DNA from: Flavobacteriales bacterium
Lineage (GTDB): Bacteria > Bacteroidota > Bacteroidia > Flavobacteriales_C > GCA-002722245
Reading direction: 5' to 3'
Assembly: GCA_002717515.1 (NCBI GenBank)
Contig: PBEC01000008.1
Coordinates: 117,561 to 181,560, forward strand
DNA length: 64,000 bases
Part shown: positions 49,923 through 59,970 of the stretch, piece by piece
How positions within the stretch are numbered: the stretch's first letter is position 1
Layout: each line of letters begins with the position of its first letter
The notes under the pieces: generated by a model
Told to the model about the DNA's origin: nothing
What the model saw: the letters and a program-made list of their open reading frames with translations, nothing else
The model's database searches: none
Made by a program: the position numbers and the translations under genes

Positions 49923-52307
49923 ATGAAAAATCTTTCCTTAACCGCTCTAATTTTCGGACTATTTTTCCTCCCAAAACACATCAGCGCCCAAACTCTTACC
50001 GCCCCTGTTGCAGAGGGTGTCTACGGAGGTCAAATCCTGGATATTGAATCCTGGGAATTTGATACAGACTCTGTTTATGTGCTGATATCAACAGAAAGTC
50101 CAAACTCCATTTTTATAGGTAAAGGTTACAGAAACTCTACAAGAGAAAATTTAAGCTTTTCTGTCTTAGAAAGTGCAGGAAGTGATGATGGATACGGCTC
50201 CAATGTTGAAAACATAGAAGTTCACGAATCCAGTAACACTATTTATTTTCTTGTAAATAGCTCACTTTACAAAACAAGCATTAACTCATCTTCGGCAACT
50301 CTGGTGGATGATTTGGTAAAAACATTCATTATCCAAAGAGATACCATGTGTTTAATTAAAAATAATCTAATTGCAGGAGGAAATGACACTCTGGTATTTG
50401 GACCCATCGATGGATCAGGAAATTTTACTCCGTCAAATGGCTTTAGTCTACTCAAACAATTCACCGATCCTCCACAACTAATTATATCCCCTGTCGACAA
50501 CTCTATGCATCTGTTTGAAAGAGGTTCAAACCCACAAAGACAATATATAATCGATCCCTTCAATGCAATGAGCAATAGTTCTTCAATTGCCTCAGCAGTC
50601 AGTACAGCTCCTATTATTTCGAATGTTGAGTGGAGAACTTTTGGAATAGCAAATGATGGAACAGTTTATGTTGCCGGTCAACCACCTCTTGGTTCACCGA
50701 CAATTAGGGACAGGGCAATTGCCTGGAGTTTTGACAATGGGTTCACATGGAACGATACCCTTATGGATGGACCCGGACCAGAAGGTGGTGTTGTAGGAAA
50801 TAATTTTGTCATTGAGGATATAGGTGGAGAACGACACATCTATTGTGGTAATTTATTCCTGACCGACACATCTATTATGCATACCTGGTATAATCCTGGT
50901 ACAGAACAAATCAATGATTTAAACAGAGCAAACGACGGAAAAACTCTTCAAGACCCCATCGACCAAGACATAAAGTACCATACAACAAACATTGGTTTTG
51001 GATATTCTGTATCTGCAGGAGACAGCATTTTTGGATGGAATGAAGGTATAGATGCTGTTCAAGTAAACGACATCGATATGAGCCCGGATTTTTCAATCGG
51101 TTGGGTAGCTTCAAAATCTGGAATTCGAAAAGTAGAAAACTACAACACACCCAGTGAGTTGTGGCATACGGCTTACTTTCCAAACCTTGATGGATCTCCA
51201 TATCTATCGGTTGCGGTTGATACATTCGATAACAACATTGTTTTTGTAGGGAATCAGCGAGTTTACAAAACAACAAATGGCGGTACGGCCTCAGGATCCA
51301 GCGACGGTTGGAATGAAGTTTTCACTCCAGAAACTGGGACATATGGTTTTAATCGAATCAATACAAAATGTAATGTTATAGCAATTTCAAGACTTGACAA
51401 CAACATTATTCTAGCCGGTTTTTCTCAGGATTACACCAATAAAGGTGGAGCTTTTTACAGCTTAGATGGAGGAAATACATGGGACCAACTCTTACTCAAC
51501 ACCAGCTCTGTTGGAGAAGATTTGGATGTAAACGATATTGAACTGGTTGAAGAAGGTGGAAATGTAGTTGCTTATATTGGAGTTGAGTCGGATGTTATGA
51601 CCTCGGGAGCATATGGAATATACCGAGCAGAATTATCATCAAGTACATGGAGTGTAACACAAGAAAGTGTTTTTGGTGCAACCGACAATATCATTGATCT
51701 TGAAATGAACCCGGCTCGTGATACTCTGATTGTCCTCTACAAAGACCCAGGGTTACTCCCTGTTAATAACGTTATTTTTAAAGATATAACAACGAATACC
51801 TGGAGTTCCAATTACATCGGACCACTCTCAGATAATGGCAACGCAACCGCAATTACTGTTGGGGACGGTTACATATTTATGGCCATAGAAGAAAAAATAT
51901 ATACATGTCCATTCACTTCACCTCTAAGTTGGACTCTAGCTTATTCTTACCCTGTTGGAATTGACATTAATGTTCTTTTTTATGACGAATTGTTGGTAGG
52001 GACATCTACTGGACTTTATGCTCAAGAACTAGACTTAACAAACGTAAGTACAAACCCTAATATTGAAATAAACAAAACAATTGTGCATTACAACACTGCC
52101 TCAGGTAACATCGATGTAATTTCTGATGCTAAAATAAATGAAATAAGCCTTTACGATATTGGAGGGAAACTCATTTTAAACGAATTTCCAAATCAATCTA
52201 AATTCAGTGTAGAAGCCAATTTAACCAATGGAATTTATATTTTAAATTCTCAAAATGAGAATGGAAAAGTTAATTCTCACAAAGTTATTGTTGTAGAGAA
52301 ACGCTAA
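49923..52307 (+). CDS. Secreted beta-propeller-like T9SS type A sorted protein
   Basis: Signal peptide, sialidase/BNR-like YSLDGGNTWDQL repeats, C-terminal sorting domain. Confidence 0.75.
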   Translation: MKNLSLTALIFGLFFLPKHISAQTLTAPVAEGVYGGQILDIESWEFDTDSVYVLISTESPNSIFIGKGYRNSTRENLSFSVLESAGSDDGYGSNVENIEVHESSNTIYFLVNSSLYKTSINSSSATLVDDLVKTFIIQRDTMCLIKNNLIAGGNDTLVFGPIDGSGNFTPSNGFSLLKQFTDPPQLIISPVDNSMHLFERGSNPQRQYIIDPFNAMSNSSSIASAVSTAPIISNVEWRTFGIANDGTVYVAGQPPLGSPTIRDRAIAWSFDNGFTWNDTLMDGPGPEGGVVGNNFVIEDIGGERHIYCGNLFLTDTSIMHTWYNPGTEQINDLNRANDGKTLQDPIDQDIKYHTTNIGFGYSVSAGDSIFGWNEGIDAVQVNDIDMSPDFSIGWVASKSGIRKVENYNTPSELWHTAYFPNLDGSPYLSVAVDTFDNNIVFVGNQRVYKTTNGGTASGSSDGWNEVFTPETGTYGFNRINTKCNVIAISRLDNNIILAGFSQDYTNKGGAFYSLDGGNTWDQLLLNTSSVGEDLDVNDIELVEEGGNVVAYIGVESDVMTSGAYGIYRAELSSSTWSVTQESVFGATDNIIDLEMNPARDTLIVLYKDPGLLPVNNVIFKDITTNTWSSNYIGPLSDNGNATAITVGDGYIFMAIEEKIYTCPFTSPLSWTLAYSYPVGIDINVLFYDELLVGTSTGLYAQELDLTNVSTNPNIEINKTIVHYNTASGNIDVISDAKINEISLYDIGGKLILNEFPNQSKFSVEANLTNGIYILNSQNENGKVNSHKVIVVEKR

Positions 52308-52381
52308 TTAATTTTAATTTAAATGTAAGCAAGACTGGATTTTTTTTTGTTTCTTATAATAAATCACAAACAAAAAAAGCC

Positions 52382-52813
52382 ATGAAAACTGTATTAAAGA
52401 ATGGAATATTTGCATTTATTGGAATTGGAGTATACTTTTTAATAGCAGAACTGCTTGGATTTAGTAAAAGCACACCTTTACGTTTACTTAACTTTTTCAT
52501 TTTGGGATTCTTCGTCAACAAAACGATTGTCCATGTAAAAAAATCCAACAAAACTTTTGTTGTTCAGTTTACCCATTCGCTATTAACTTCAATATTAACG
52601 GTTTTTCTCAGCACCATAGCATTGGCTTTTTACCTCTACTTATGGAAAGGTTCTGACTACATTAACTCGTTATCTCAACCCCTATTGAATATGGGCGCGC
52701 TAAAATTAAGTATGCTTCAATTCAGTTTTGCTATTTTCACTGAAGGAATTGCTTCCGGAATTATTCTAAGTTTCGGGTTAATGCAGTTTTGGAAAAATAG
52801 GAAATTAGAGTAG
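52382..52813 (+). CDS. Four-TM hypothetical protein (DUF4199-like)
   Basis: Hydrophobic helices; topology resembles DUF4199 proteins. Confidence 0.45.
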   Translation: MKTVLKNGIFAFIGIGVYFLIAELLGFSKSTPLRLLNFFILGFFVNKTIVHVKKSNKTFVVQFTHSLLTSILTVFLSTIALAFYLYLWKGSDYINSLSQPLLNMGALKLSMLQFSFAIFTEGIASGIILSFGLMQFWKNRKLE

Positions 52814-52816
52814 TAA

Positions 52817-52848
52817 AAAAGGCAAGTTCCTTTATGAACCTGCCTTTT
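52817..52848. terminator. Bidirectional terminator
   Basis: AAAAGGCAAGTTCCTTTATGAACCTGCCTTTT between convergent genes. Confidence 0.75.
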
Positions 52849-52868
52849 GAGAAGTTATACCGTCAAAT

Positions 52869-53486
52869 CTACTTCACAGTAATTTTCCGAACAGCTTGTT
52901 GATTGCTTGACATAACTGTAACAAAATAAATACCAGGACTTAAAGCACTAATGTCTAATTTCCCTGAAGCTCCTTGAAGGTTTTGATCCAGAACAACACT
53001 TCCAAAAATGTTAACCATTTGAACGCGATCAACAGTATTATCGTTCGAAATCATTAAAACGTCTGTTGCTGGATTCGGGTAAATAGACAATCCCGAAAGA
53101 AGATCGGTTTCAGTCCCTGTTGTTGCACATGCAGCACACTGACCAAAGGTAATATCATTGCTTAAGGGATCCGTAGTCTCCCAAAATCTATTGAAATAAC
53201 CACCTTGATTTTCTATACACGGTTCATTTGTTAAGTCTTCGAAAACTCCATCAGCAACAACCTTGTACTCCATTCTATCCGTTGGCACTGGGTCGAAGGT
53301 AAAGGTCCATGAACCATCACCGTTATCAGCCGCAACAGGTCCTCCATTAGGATCCCATCCCCACCAAGGACCGGTCATCCGGACAGCGGAAGGCGATTCA
53401 TCACAAAAAGAAACAGTGATATTAAGTTGACCAAAGGCAACAGACGAAAAGAGTAAACTACATAAAATAAGCGTAAAATTTTTCAT
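52869..53486 (-). CDS. Small T9SS-sorted protein with carbohydrate-binding-like domain
   Basis: RMTGPWWGWDPNGGPVAADNGDGSWTFTFDPVP domain plus LSIYPNPATDVLMIS...GIYFVTVMSSNQQAVRKITVK sorting domain. Confidence 0.75.
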   Translation of the reverse strand: MKNFTLILCSLLFSSVAFGQLNITVSFCDESPSAVRMTGPWWGWDPNGGPVAADNGDGSWTFTFDPVPTDRMEYKVVADGVFEDLTNEPCIENQGGYFNRFWETTDPLSNDITFGQCAACATTGTETDLLSGLSIYPNPATDVLMISNDNTVDRVQMVNIFGSVVLDQNLQGASGKLDISALSPGIYFVTVMSSNQQAVRKITVK

Positions 53487-53699
53487 GGGAATAAGAGTTT
53501 GGTTTCGCTTTAATATACAATAAGTTCAAATACGATGCACAAAAAATAATCATCAAAAATTTCAATGTAACTTTCAACAAATTTTCACGAATACTAATAG
53601 ATGTAATTTTAGAAACCACTACACAAAATGAAAGAAAACTGATTCAAGTTAAGATTTATTTAATATTTGTAATAGGTATCTAATTATCAATTTAAAATT

Positions 53700-55346
53700 G
53701 TGAACATATCCAATATAGATTTTTCAATTCTAATCATATATGCCGTTACAATTTTGTCAATTGGCTTATATGTTTCAAGAACAAAAAAAGGCAAGGAAAA
53801 AAACTCAAGTGATTATTTCTTAGCCAGTAAATCCCTTCCGTGGTGGGCTATTGGAGCATCCTTAATTGCTGCTAATATTTCAGCTGAGCAATTCATTGGA
53901 ATGTCAGGTTCAGGGTTTGCAATAGGACTAGCTATTGCTTCCTATGAATTTATGGCGGCTTTAACTTTAATTATAGTAGGTAAGTATTTCCTACCTATCT
54001 TCATTAAAAAGGGGATTTACACCATACCAGAATTCTTAGAAAAACGGTACAACTCCAATGTTAAGTCTGTTCTGGCTGTTTTCTGGATATTCCTTTTTGT
54101 CTTTGTGAATTTAACATCTGTTCTTTATCTGGGAGGAACAGCACTTGATACAATTATCGGAAATGGTGATGGCGCACTTGTTTTAAATAGTGTTATTGGG
54201 TTAGGATTATTTGCGGCAGCATATTCTTTGTGGGGTGGTTTATCATCTGTTGCCTGGACAGATGTAATTCAAGTCATTTTATTAGTAATAGGAGGATTAA
54301 TCACTACAATCATAGCCTTAAACCACATTACAGAAGATGGTGGTATTTTAAATGGCCTGGAACATATTTTTGAAAAAGCTCCAGAAAAGTTTAATATGAT
54401 TCTGAACTCAGAAGACGAAGGATACTCTGACTTACCAGGAATAGCCGTGCTTGTAGGAGGTATGTGGATTGCTAACCTTTATTACTGGGGATTTAACCAA
54501 TATATTATTCAAAGGACTTTAGCCGCAAAAAGTATTGCTGAATCTCAAAAAGGAATTGCCTTTGCAGCAATACTAAAGATGATTATTCCAATAATTGTTG
54601 TTCTTCCCGGTATCATTGCTTATGTAATGTACTCGGAAAATCCAGAAACTGCCCAAGCATTTACAGATACTGATGGTTCACTCTTAAACGACAAAGCCTA
54701 TCCCTGGTTAATTTCTAGTTTTATCCCTACAGGATTAAAGGGAATCATTTTGGCTGCTCTTTCTGCAGCAATTGTTTCTTCACTCGCCTCAATGATTAAC
54801 AGTACCTCAACCATATTTACATTGGACATTTATAAACCAATGGTAAACAAAAATGCTTCAGAAAAAAACTTGGTTACCGTAGGACGATTATCTGGACTGG
54901 TCGCTTTAATCACAGCCATAATCATAGCCCCTGTGCTTGGAAACATCGATCAAGCGTTTCAATTTATACAAGAATGGACTGGCGTAGTTAGCCCGGGAAT
55001 ACTAGCCATCTTTATGCTTGGACTTTTTTGGAATAAAACAAGTGCCAGAGCAGCGATTATTGGAGCCTTATGCTCAATACCCATTGCTCTATTTTTCAAA
55101 GTTGGCCCAAAAGGATGGATTGAATCGAATCTTTTCCCCGACCTGCCTTTCATGCACCAAATGGGATTAACCTTCGTAATTACTTCACTAATAATGATTA
55201 TAATATCCTACATAAATAATGGAAAAAATAAAGACATTAAAGGAATTGAGTTGTCCAAAAAACTATTCAAAACATCCTCTGGTTTTAACATTACTTCAAT
55301 CATAATACTATTGGCTTTGATATTTATTTATACAATATTCTGGTAA
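53700..55346 (+). CDS. Sodium:solute symporter (SSS family), GTG start
   Basis: SSS motifs: SSDYFLASKSLPWWAIGASLIAANISAEQFIGMSG; GRLSGLVALITAIIIAP. Confidence 0.92.
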   Translation: MNISNIDFSILIIYAVTILSIGLYVSRTKKGKEKNSSDYFLASKSLPWWAIGASLIAANISAEQFIGMSGSGFAIGLAIASYEFMAALTLIIVGKYFLPIFIKKGIYTIPEFLEKRYNSNVKSVLAVFWIFLFVFVNLTSVLYLGGTALDTIIGNGDGALVLNSVIGLGLFAAAYSLWGGLSSVAWTDVIQVILLVIGGLITTIIALNHITEDGGILNGLEHIFEKAPEKFNMILNSEDEGYSDLPGIAVLVGGMWIANLYYWGFNQYIIQRTLAAKSIAESQKGIAFAAILKMIIPIIVVLPGIIAYVMYSENPETAQAFTDTDGSLLNDKAYPWLISSFIPTGLKGIILAALSAAIVSSLASMINSTSTIFTLDIYKPMVNKNASEKNLVTVGRLSGLVALITAIIIAPVLGNIDQAFQFIQEWTGVVSPGILAIFMLGLFWNKTSARAAIIGALCSIPIALFFKVGPKGWIESNLFPDLPFMHQMGLTFVITSLIMIIISYINNGKNKDIKGIELSKKLFKTSSGFNITSIIILLALIFIYTIFW

Positions 55347-55347
55347 A

Positions 55348-57246
55348 ATGAGATCGATAATTTGCATTCAGATTGTATTACTTTCTTTGGGATCAATAGC
55401 TCAAGAAATTAAGAATGTAAAACCATCACCTCTTCAAAATTTTAACATTAGTGGTAACTACCGATTTTATGCACAACATCGAATATTTACTGAGCCATAT
55501 ATCATCGGATACGAAAATAACGTTCCAACACAACTTGATGGAAGAGCAATATTAATTGGTGATGCGTCTCAACTTCCGGAATTAACATTAAATATCAGTG
55601 GAAGACCAAACTCAAAAACCTCTTTCGGAACCGATTTAATTGTTTGGAATCAAAATTCAGGAGATTTTGACTACTACAGGAGTTTACAATTGGGAATTAA
55701 CCTTTACGGTGATTTTTCAACAAAATACTTCGATGTATCCGTTAAAACCGGTGGTATTTTTTGGCATGAAATTACCCCTTTAACCTTTGGCTCCTTTTTT
55801 GGCTACAACAGATTCAGCGTTTTTGAAAGAAACCCATGGGATCCACAAATGAGAAACGTTGATGATCGCTATAAAAACTATCTAAAGAGTGGTTCAATTA
55901 ATCAAGATACTCGTTGGGCCAACCAGGCAATTCAAGGAATTATTTTAGACGCAAGCTTACCAATGAACATTTCCATCGATTTGATATACGGAAAAGCCCA
56001 AAACATGGGAGCCGTTTTTAATATTCCGGAGAATGACCTCAACAATCAAACTTCAGTAGCGAATATTCGATTCTACGACAATACCATACCAAACATGGTA
56101 TATGGAGGAGCAATTAGAAAAAACTTAAAAAAACACACGATTTCTCTGAACAATTACAGCGAATTATCCTACAGCGATGCTTTAGCTACAAAACGTATAA
56201 ATAACCAAATATCAACCACGGGGCTTAAATTTAATTTTTCAGAAATTGAATTTGACTTGGAAGGTGGGCTGGGAAAGTACAGTGATGAATACAATCAAGA
56301 CAGTCTTGGTTTTGGAGAATTATTATCGTTTAAAATTAATACCAGCAAAAAACTGACTTTCATTCCATTCCAAATCCACGCTTACAGAATTAGCCCTAAT
56401 GTTGTGAACAATAACTCCACCTTTATAAACACGTCAGTGAACCAGGCTCAATCTGCTGCAGCCGGTGAAAATCAACTCATTGGTGCAAATGGAGTATTAC
56501 AACAAACTGGAAGCGGTATAGTTCCAATGGGGCAAATGGCCAACAACAGGCAAGCCGTAAATATTAGTACCGATATTAAACTGATGCCCTTAACACTAAC
56601 CCTTGGAAACAGCATTGCAAAAGAAATCAATAGAATTGGTAATAAAATCAGTTATACCCATTTAAACGGTCTAACCCTATCGCGATTTTGGAGATGGTCA
56701 TTTCCATCAAATGTTGGTCCTTACAACAAAAAGTCCGTTTTGTATCGATCTGTTTTTGAAACGGTAAACATAACCGAAACAGATAACGATGGAAAACTTC
56801 CCTATGACAAGTATTTTAATACCATGGAGGCACAACTCAAATATAAATTTAATCTACTCAAAAAACCTTGGTACGTTTTTTACCTGGGCTCTTATAACTC
56901 CGTTCAAAACAATTTTTCCTTAGTTACAGTATTTAATGAAAAAGCTTTTTTGAGAGTTTATAACCATCAATTTGAAAACTATTACCACATATCTCCAAAA
57001 ATAATTCTGGCGCAATATTTAGGTGTTGAACGAATTGTTGCCAACTACTCTACTCAGGTTAACATTGAAACTCAGAGACCAATTAATCAAGAGGGGATAG
57101 GAATTGGATTAGGAATAGATTATATGATGGCAAAAAACACAGGACTTTACATCAGGCATAGATATTTCACATTTGAAGATAAGAGTTTTCCATTGGATAA
57201 GTTTTCTGGACATGAAACAACACTTGAAATAAAAGTTACATTTTGA
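55348..57246 (+). CDS. Putative outer-membrane beta-barrel protein of unknown family
   Basis: Signal peptide, beta-rich, ends in phenylalanine (ETTLEIKVTF). Confidence 0.6.
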   Translation: MRSIICIQIVLLSLGSIAQEIKNVKPSPLQNFNISGNYRFYAQHRIFTEPYIIGYENNVPTQLDGRAILIGDASQLPELTLNISGRPNSKTSFGTDLIVWNQNSGDFDYYRSLQLGINLYGDFSTKYFDVSVKTGGIFWHEITPLTFGSFFGYNRFSVFERNPWDPQMRNVDDRYKNYLKSGSINQDTRWANQAIQGIILDASLPMNISIDLIYGKAQNMGAVFNIPENDLNNQTSVANIRFYDNTIPNMVYGGAIRKNLKKHTISLNNYSELSYSDALATKRINNQISTTGLKFNFSEIEFDLEGGLGKYSDEYNQDSLGFGELLSFKINTSKKLTFIPFQIHAYRISPNVVNNNSTFINTSVNQAQSAAAGENQLIGANGVLQQTGSGIVPMGQMANNRQAVNISTDIKLMPLTLTLGNSIAKEINRIGNKISYTHLNGLTLSRFWRWSFPSNVGPYNKKSVLYRSVFETVNITETDNDGKLPYDKYFNTMEAQLKYKFNLLKKPWYVFYLGSYNSVQNNFSLVTVFNEKAFLRVYNHQFENYYHISPKIILAQYLGVERIVANYSTQVNIETQRPINQEGIGIGLGIDYMMAKNTGLYIRHRYFTFEDKSFPLDKFSGHETTLEIKVTF

Positions 57247-58961
57247 TGAAAAATAAAATTCTAACCATATTGACCCTCTTTTTCGTTTTTCAACTCAAGT
57301 CGCAAAATGAAAAGTTTCAAATTAACGGTGCAGCTCGTTCCTATTTATTCTCTAATGAACTTGAAATCGACAATTCAATCGACAGCATCACACCTAAAAA
57401 ATCAAATTACGGTCATAATTTGTTGGACTTAGGAATCAGTATTTTTCCAAACAACCAAACTGAAGTTATCGGAATATTTCGAATTCGAAATGAATTGGGA
57501 GGTTTTTGGGGCGGAGGTGTAACCTTCAATGTGCGACAATTAACCTTAAAAGGAGTTGCCAACAACATCGTTCGATATGAAGTTGGTGACATCGATTTAA
57601 AAATGACACCCTACACTCTCTTTAATAATCAAGAAGAAGGCGTCATTAATGAATCCGAGGCATTTAAAGTAAGAAGAGAAATCCTTCACTACGATTTGTT
57701 TTATCAAGAAAATCATTGGAGAATGCAAGGAGCAAAAGTCGATTTCAACGTGCTTACCAATTCAACTTTTAAAAAAATAAACTTCAAAGGATACTTAACC
57801 CGACAAAGAGCTACCGATGGCCTAAGCTTACCCGAAAGACTGTTTGGTGGAGGGAGTATTAATTTCATCAACAGCCCCTCACTGAACTTTCAAATCAATA
57901 GTTCAAACATGTTTGACCTAACAAAAACACTCGGTAACGATAGCACCAGATTTTCAAACTCGGTAATTACTTCTAATTTTCAATGGCAGGGAGCAAACAG
58001 AAAAAAAATCGTTTTTAAATTATACGGTGAAGGAGGTATATCCAATACAAGATATATGAATTATGACGATCAAAATGCTCCTGAACTATTATCCGATTGG
58101 TTTTACGATATTACATCCTCTACCCTTTTCAAAAAGAAAAAAATTCGATTTAAACTTGGAGCAAAAGACGTTGGAAAAGATTTTCGATCTCCTGGAGCTC
58201 AAACCAAAAGAATCGACTATTCAAAATCCCCCGGATTATACCAACAATTCACAAACAACTTTATTGGACGAGAAGTAAGTTTCTCGGACATAATAGATGG
58301 AAATGCAGAAGCTTCATTTAAAATTTCCGAAACCTTAATGGCATACAATGCAGCATACAGTAATACCAACCCATATGGAGCAGCAACGCCCAACAGAAGA
58401 GGGCTATACATAAATTTAGAAAAATTAGATTCAGCGGATGTAAAAAAAGGATATTTTGAATGTTCATTTTTACAAGAATCGGTAGGTTCAGGAACAACAA
58501 AAAGAAAAAGCTTTATTCTAACTCGAATAGGGACGGACATCCTTATAAACAAGCATTTCAATTGGAAAAAAACAACAAAAATAAATTTTGGTTTTCAAAG
58601 TGAATTCACATTCAGGAGAGGTGAAATCTTTGAAAAAATCAATTTACAAAGCAACTTTATCGATTTAGGTTTTAGCTATGAATTCATTCCGAAAATTAGT
58701 TTTCTTTTAGGAACAAAACTATGGATAGCAAAAGGGAATGAAAATTTAATCGTTCGCGATGAATTCAATAATGTAATTGATTTTGAGGCCATTAACATCA
58801 ATTTTAGTGAGAAAGTCATCGCAACAGGATTTAAACTGGATTTCGATGAAAAAAATACGTTAACATTACAATACCAAAGCTTTAACATAAACGATCAGGT
58901 TGAAAACAGAATTGATTACGGAATATCCGAATTCATAATACTTTACAGTTTATTCTTTTAA
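57246..58961 (+). CDS. Second putative outer-membrane beta-barrel protein of unknown family
   Basis: Signal peptide, beta-rich, ends FIILYSLFF; ATG overlaps the upstream TGA (TGATG). Confidence 0.6.
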   Translation: MKNKILTILTLFFVFQLKSQNEKFQINGAARSYLFSNELEIDNSIDSITPKKSNYGHNLLDLGISIFPNNQTEVIGIFRIRNELGGFWGGGVTFNVRQLTLKGVANNIVRYEVGDIDLKMTPYTLFNNQEEGVINESEAFKVRREILHYDLFYQENHWRMQGAKVDFNVLTNSTFKKINFKGYLTRQRATDGLSLPERLFGGGSINFINSPSLNFQINSSNMFDLTKTLGNDSTRFSNSVITSNFQWQGANRKKIVFKLYGEGGISNTRYMNYDDQNAPELLSDWFYDITSSTLFKKKKIRFKLGAKDVGKDFRSPGAQTKRIDYSKSPGLYQQFTNNFIGREVSFSDIIDGNAEASFKISETLMAYNAAYSNTNPYGAATPNRRGLYINLEKLDSADVKKGYFECSFLQESVGSGTTKRKSFILTRIGTDILINKHFNWKKTTKINFGFQSEFTFRRGEIFEKINLQSNFIDLGFSYEFIPKISFLLGTKLWIAKGNENLIVRDEFNNVIDFEAININFSEKVIATGFKLDFDEKNTLTLQYQSFNINDQVENRIDYGISEFIILYSLFF

Positions 58962-58962
58962 C

Positions 58963-59970
58963 ATGAAAAAAATAATATACACAGCGCTACTAATTTTACT
59001 GGCAGTGTCCTGCAGAAAAAATGATGAAAACACCATCGAGGGACCAAGCTTAAATGATTTGTACGGACCTTTTGACATACTTTCCGAATTGGATATTCAA
59101 AACAGCATAAACTTTTCCTCGGGCGAGAACATTTCATTTGATATGGAATTATCAAAAAGAACCAATTGGGAAATTGAAATTACCGGAGGAACCACAGGAG
59201 CAAAAAGGGTAATATCGGGCAGTGACCGAATACTATCATCGGATAATGCATTATGGGAAGGAGGAGCTGACGAATTCCCTTCATTTGGGTTGGAAACAGC
59301 CTACATTACAGTTCGTTTTCCGAACGAAGAAAACTCTCAAGTTATAAGCGACTCTGTTACCATAACCGGATTGAAAAAAGACAAAGGAATTCTAATTACA
59401 AGTTTTGAAAACGGATTTGAAAGTCATTGGGAATTGTTCAACCAAACCACAGTGAGTGGAGAAATAATCTGCTCAGATGATAAGGCCGCAAAGGGAAATT
59501 GTTATTACAAATGGGATGGACTCGTAAGCTGGGACTGGGCCATAGGATATGTAAAATTAAACGCTCCCGATTCGGGGTTTAATTTACCGGCTAATGCAAA
59601 TACCTTATTTTTTAATATGGGAGTAAAAATGATCAGCAACACAGGACCTGCCCCCAATGGAAGTTTTATTCAAATTTTATTTGAAGAAGATGAAAACGGA
59701 GATGGAATATTCAATGAAAACACGGAAGACGGATACATTTATGAATATTGGTATGAAAAAGATGAATGGAGCCTTCTGAGTATAAAATATGGAGACTTAA
59801 AATACGATTCTGAAGGAAATCCTGTACAAGTAAATGGAAATGGTTTACCTGAACCCACCAAACTAATTGGAATGAGAATATTCTTTTTGGCCAACAAAGA
59901 TTCCGGAATACGATCAGAAGCATTTGTTGACCACGTTATTTTTACAGAAAATGAAACTTATAAACCTTGA
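58963..59970 (+). CDS. Lipoprotein with putative galactose-binding-like domain
   Basis: Lipobox LLAVSCRKN; beta-sandwich-like C-terminal half (TSFENGFESHWELFNQT...AFVDHVIF). Confidence 0.6.
   Translation: MKKIIYTALLILLAVSCRKNDENTIEGPSLNDLYGPFDILSELDIQNSINFSSGENISFDMELSKRTNWEIEITGGTTGAKRVISGSDRILSSDNALWEGGADEFPSFGLETAYITVRFPNEENSQVISDSVTITGLKKDKGILITSFENGFESHWELFNQTTVSGEIICSDDKAAKGNCYYKWDGLVSWDWAIGYVKLNAPDSGFNLPANANTLFFNMGVKMISNTGPAPNGSFIQILFEEDENGDGIFNENTEDGYIYEYWYEKDEWSLLSIKYGDLKYDSEGNPVQVNGNGLPEPTKLIGMRIFFLANKDSGIRSEAFVDHVIFTENETYKP

Noticed and set aside
50911-51276. 121-aa minus-strand ORF
   Set aside because: Antisense to the beta-propeller T9SS protein; no signal, no plausible promoter
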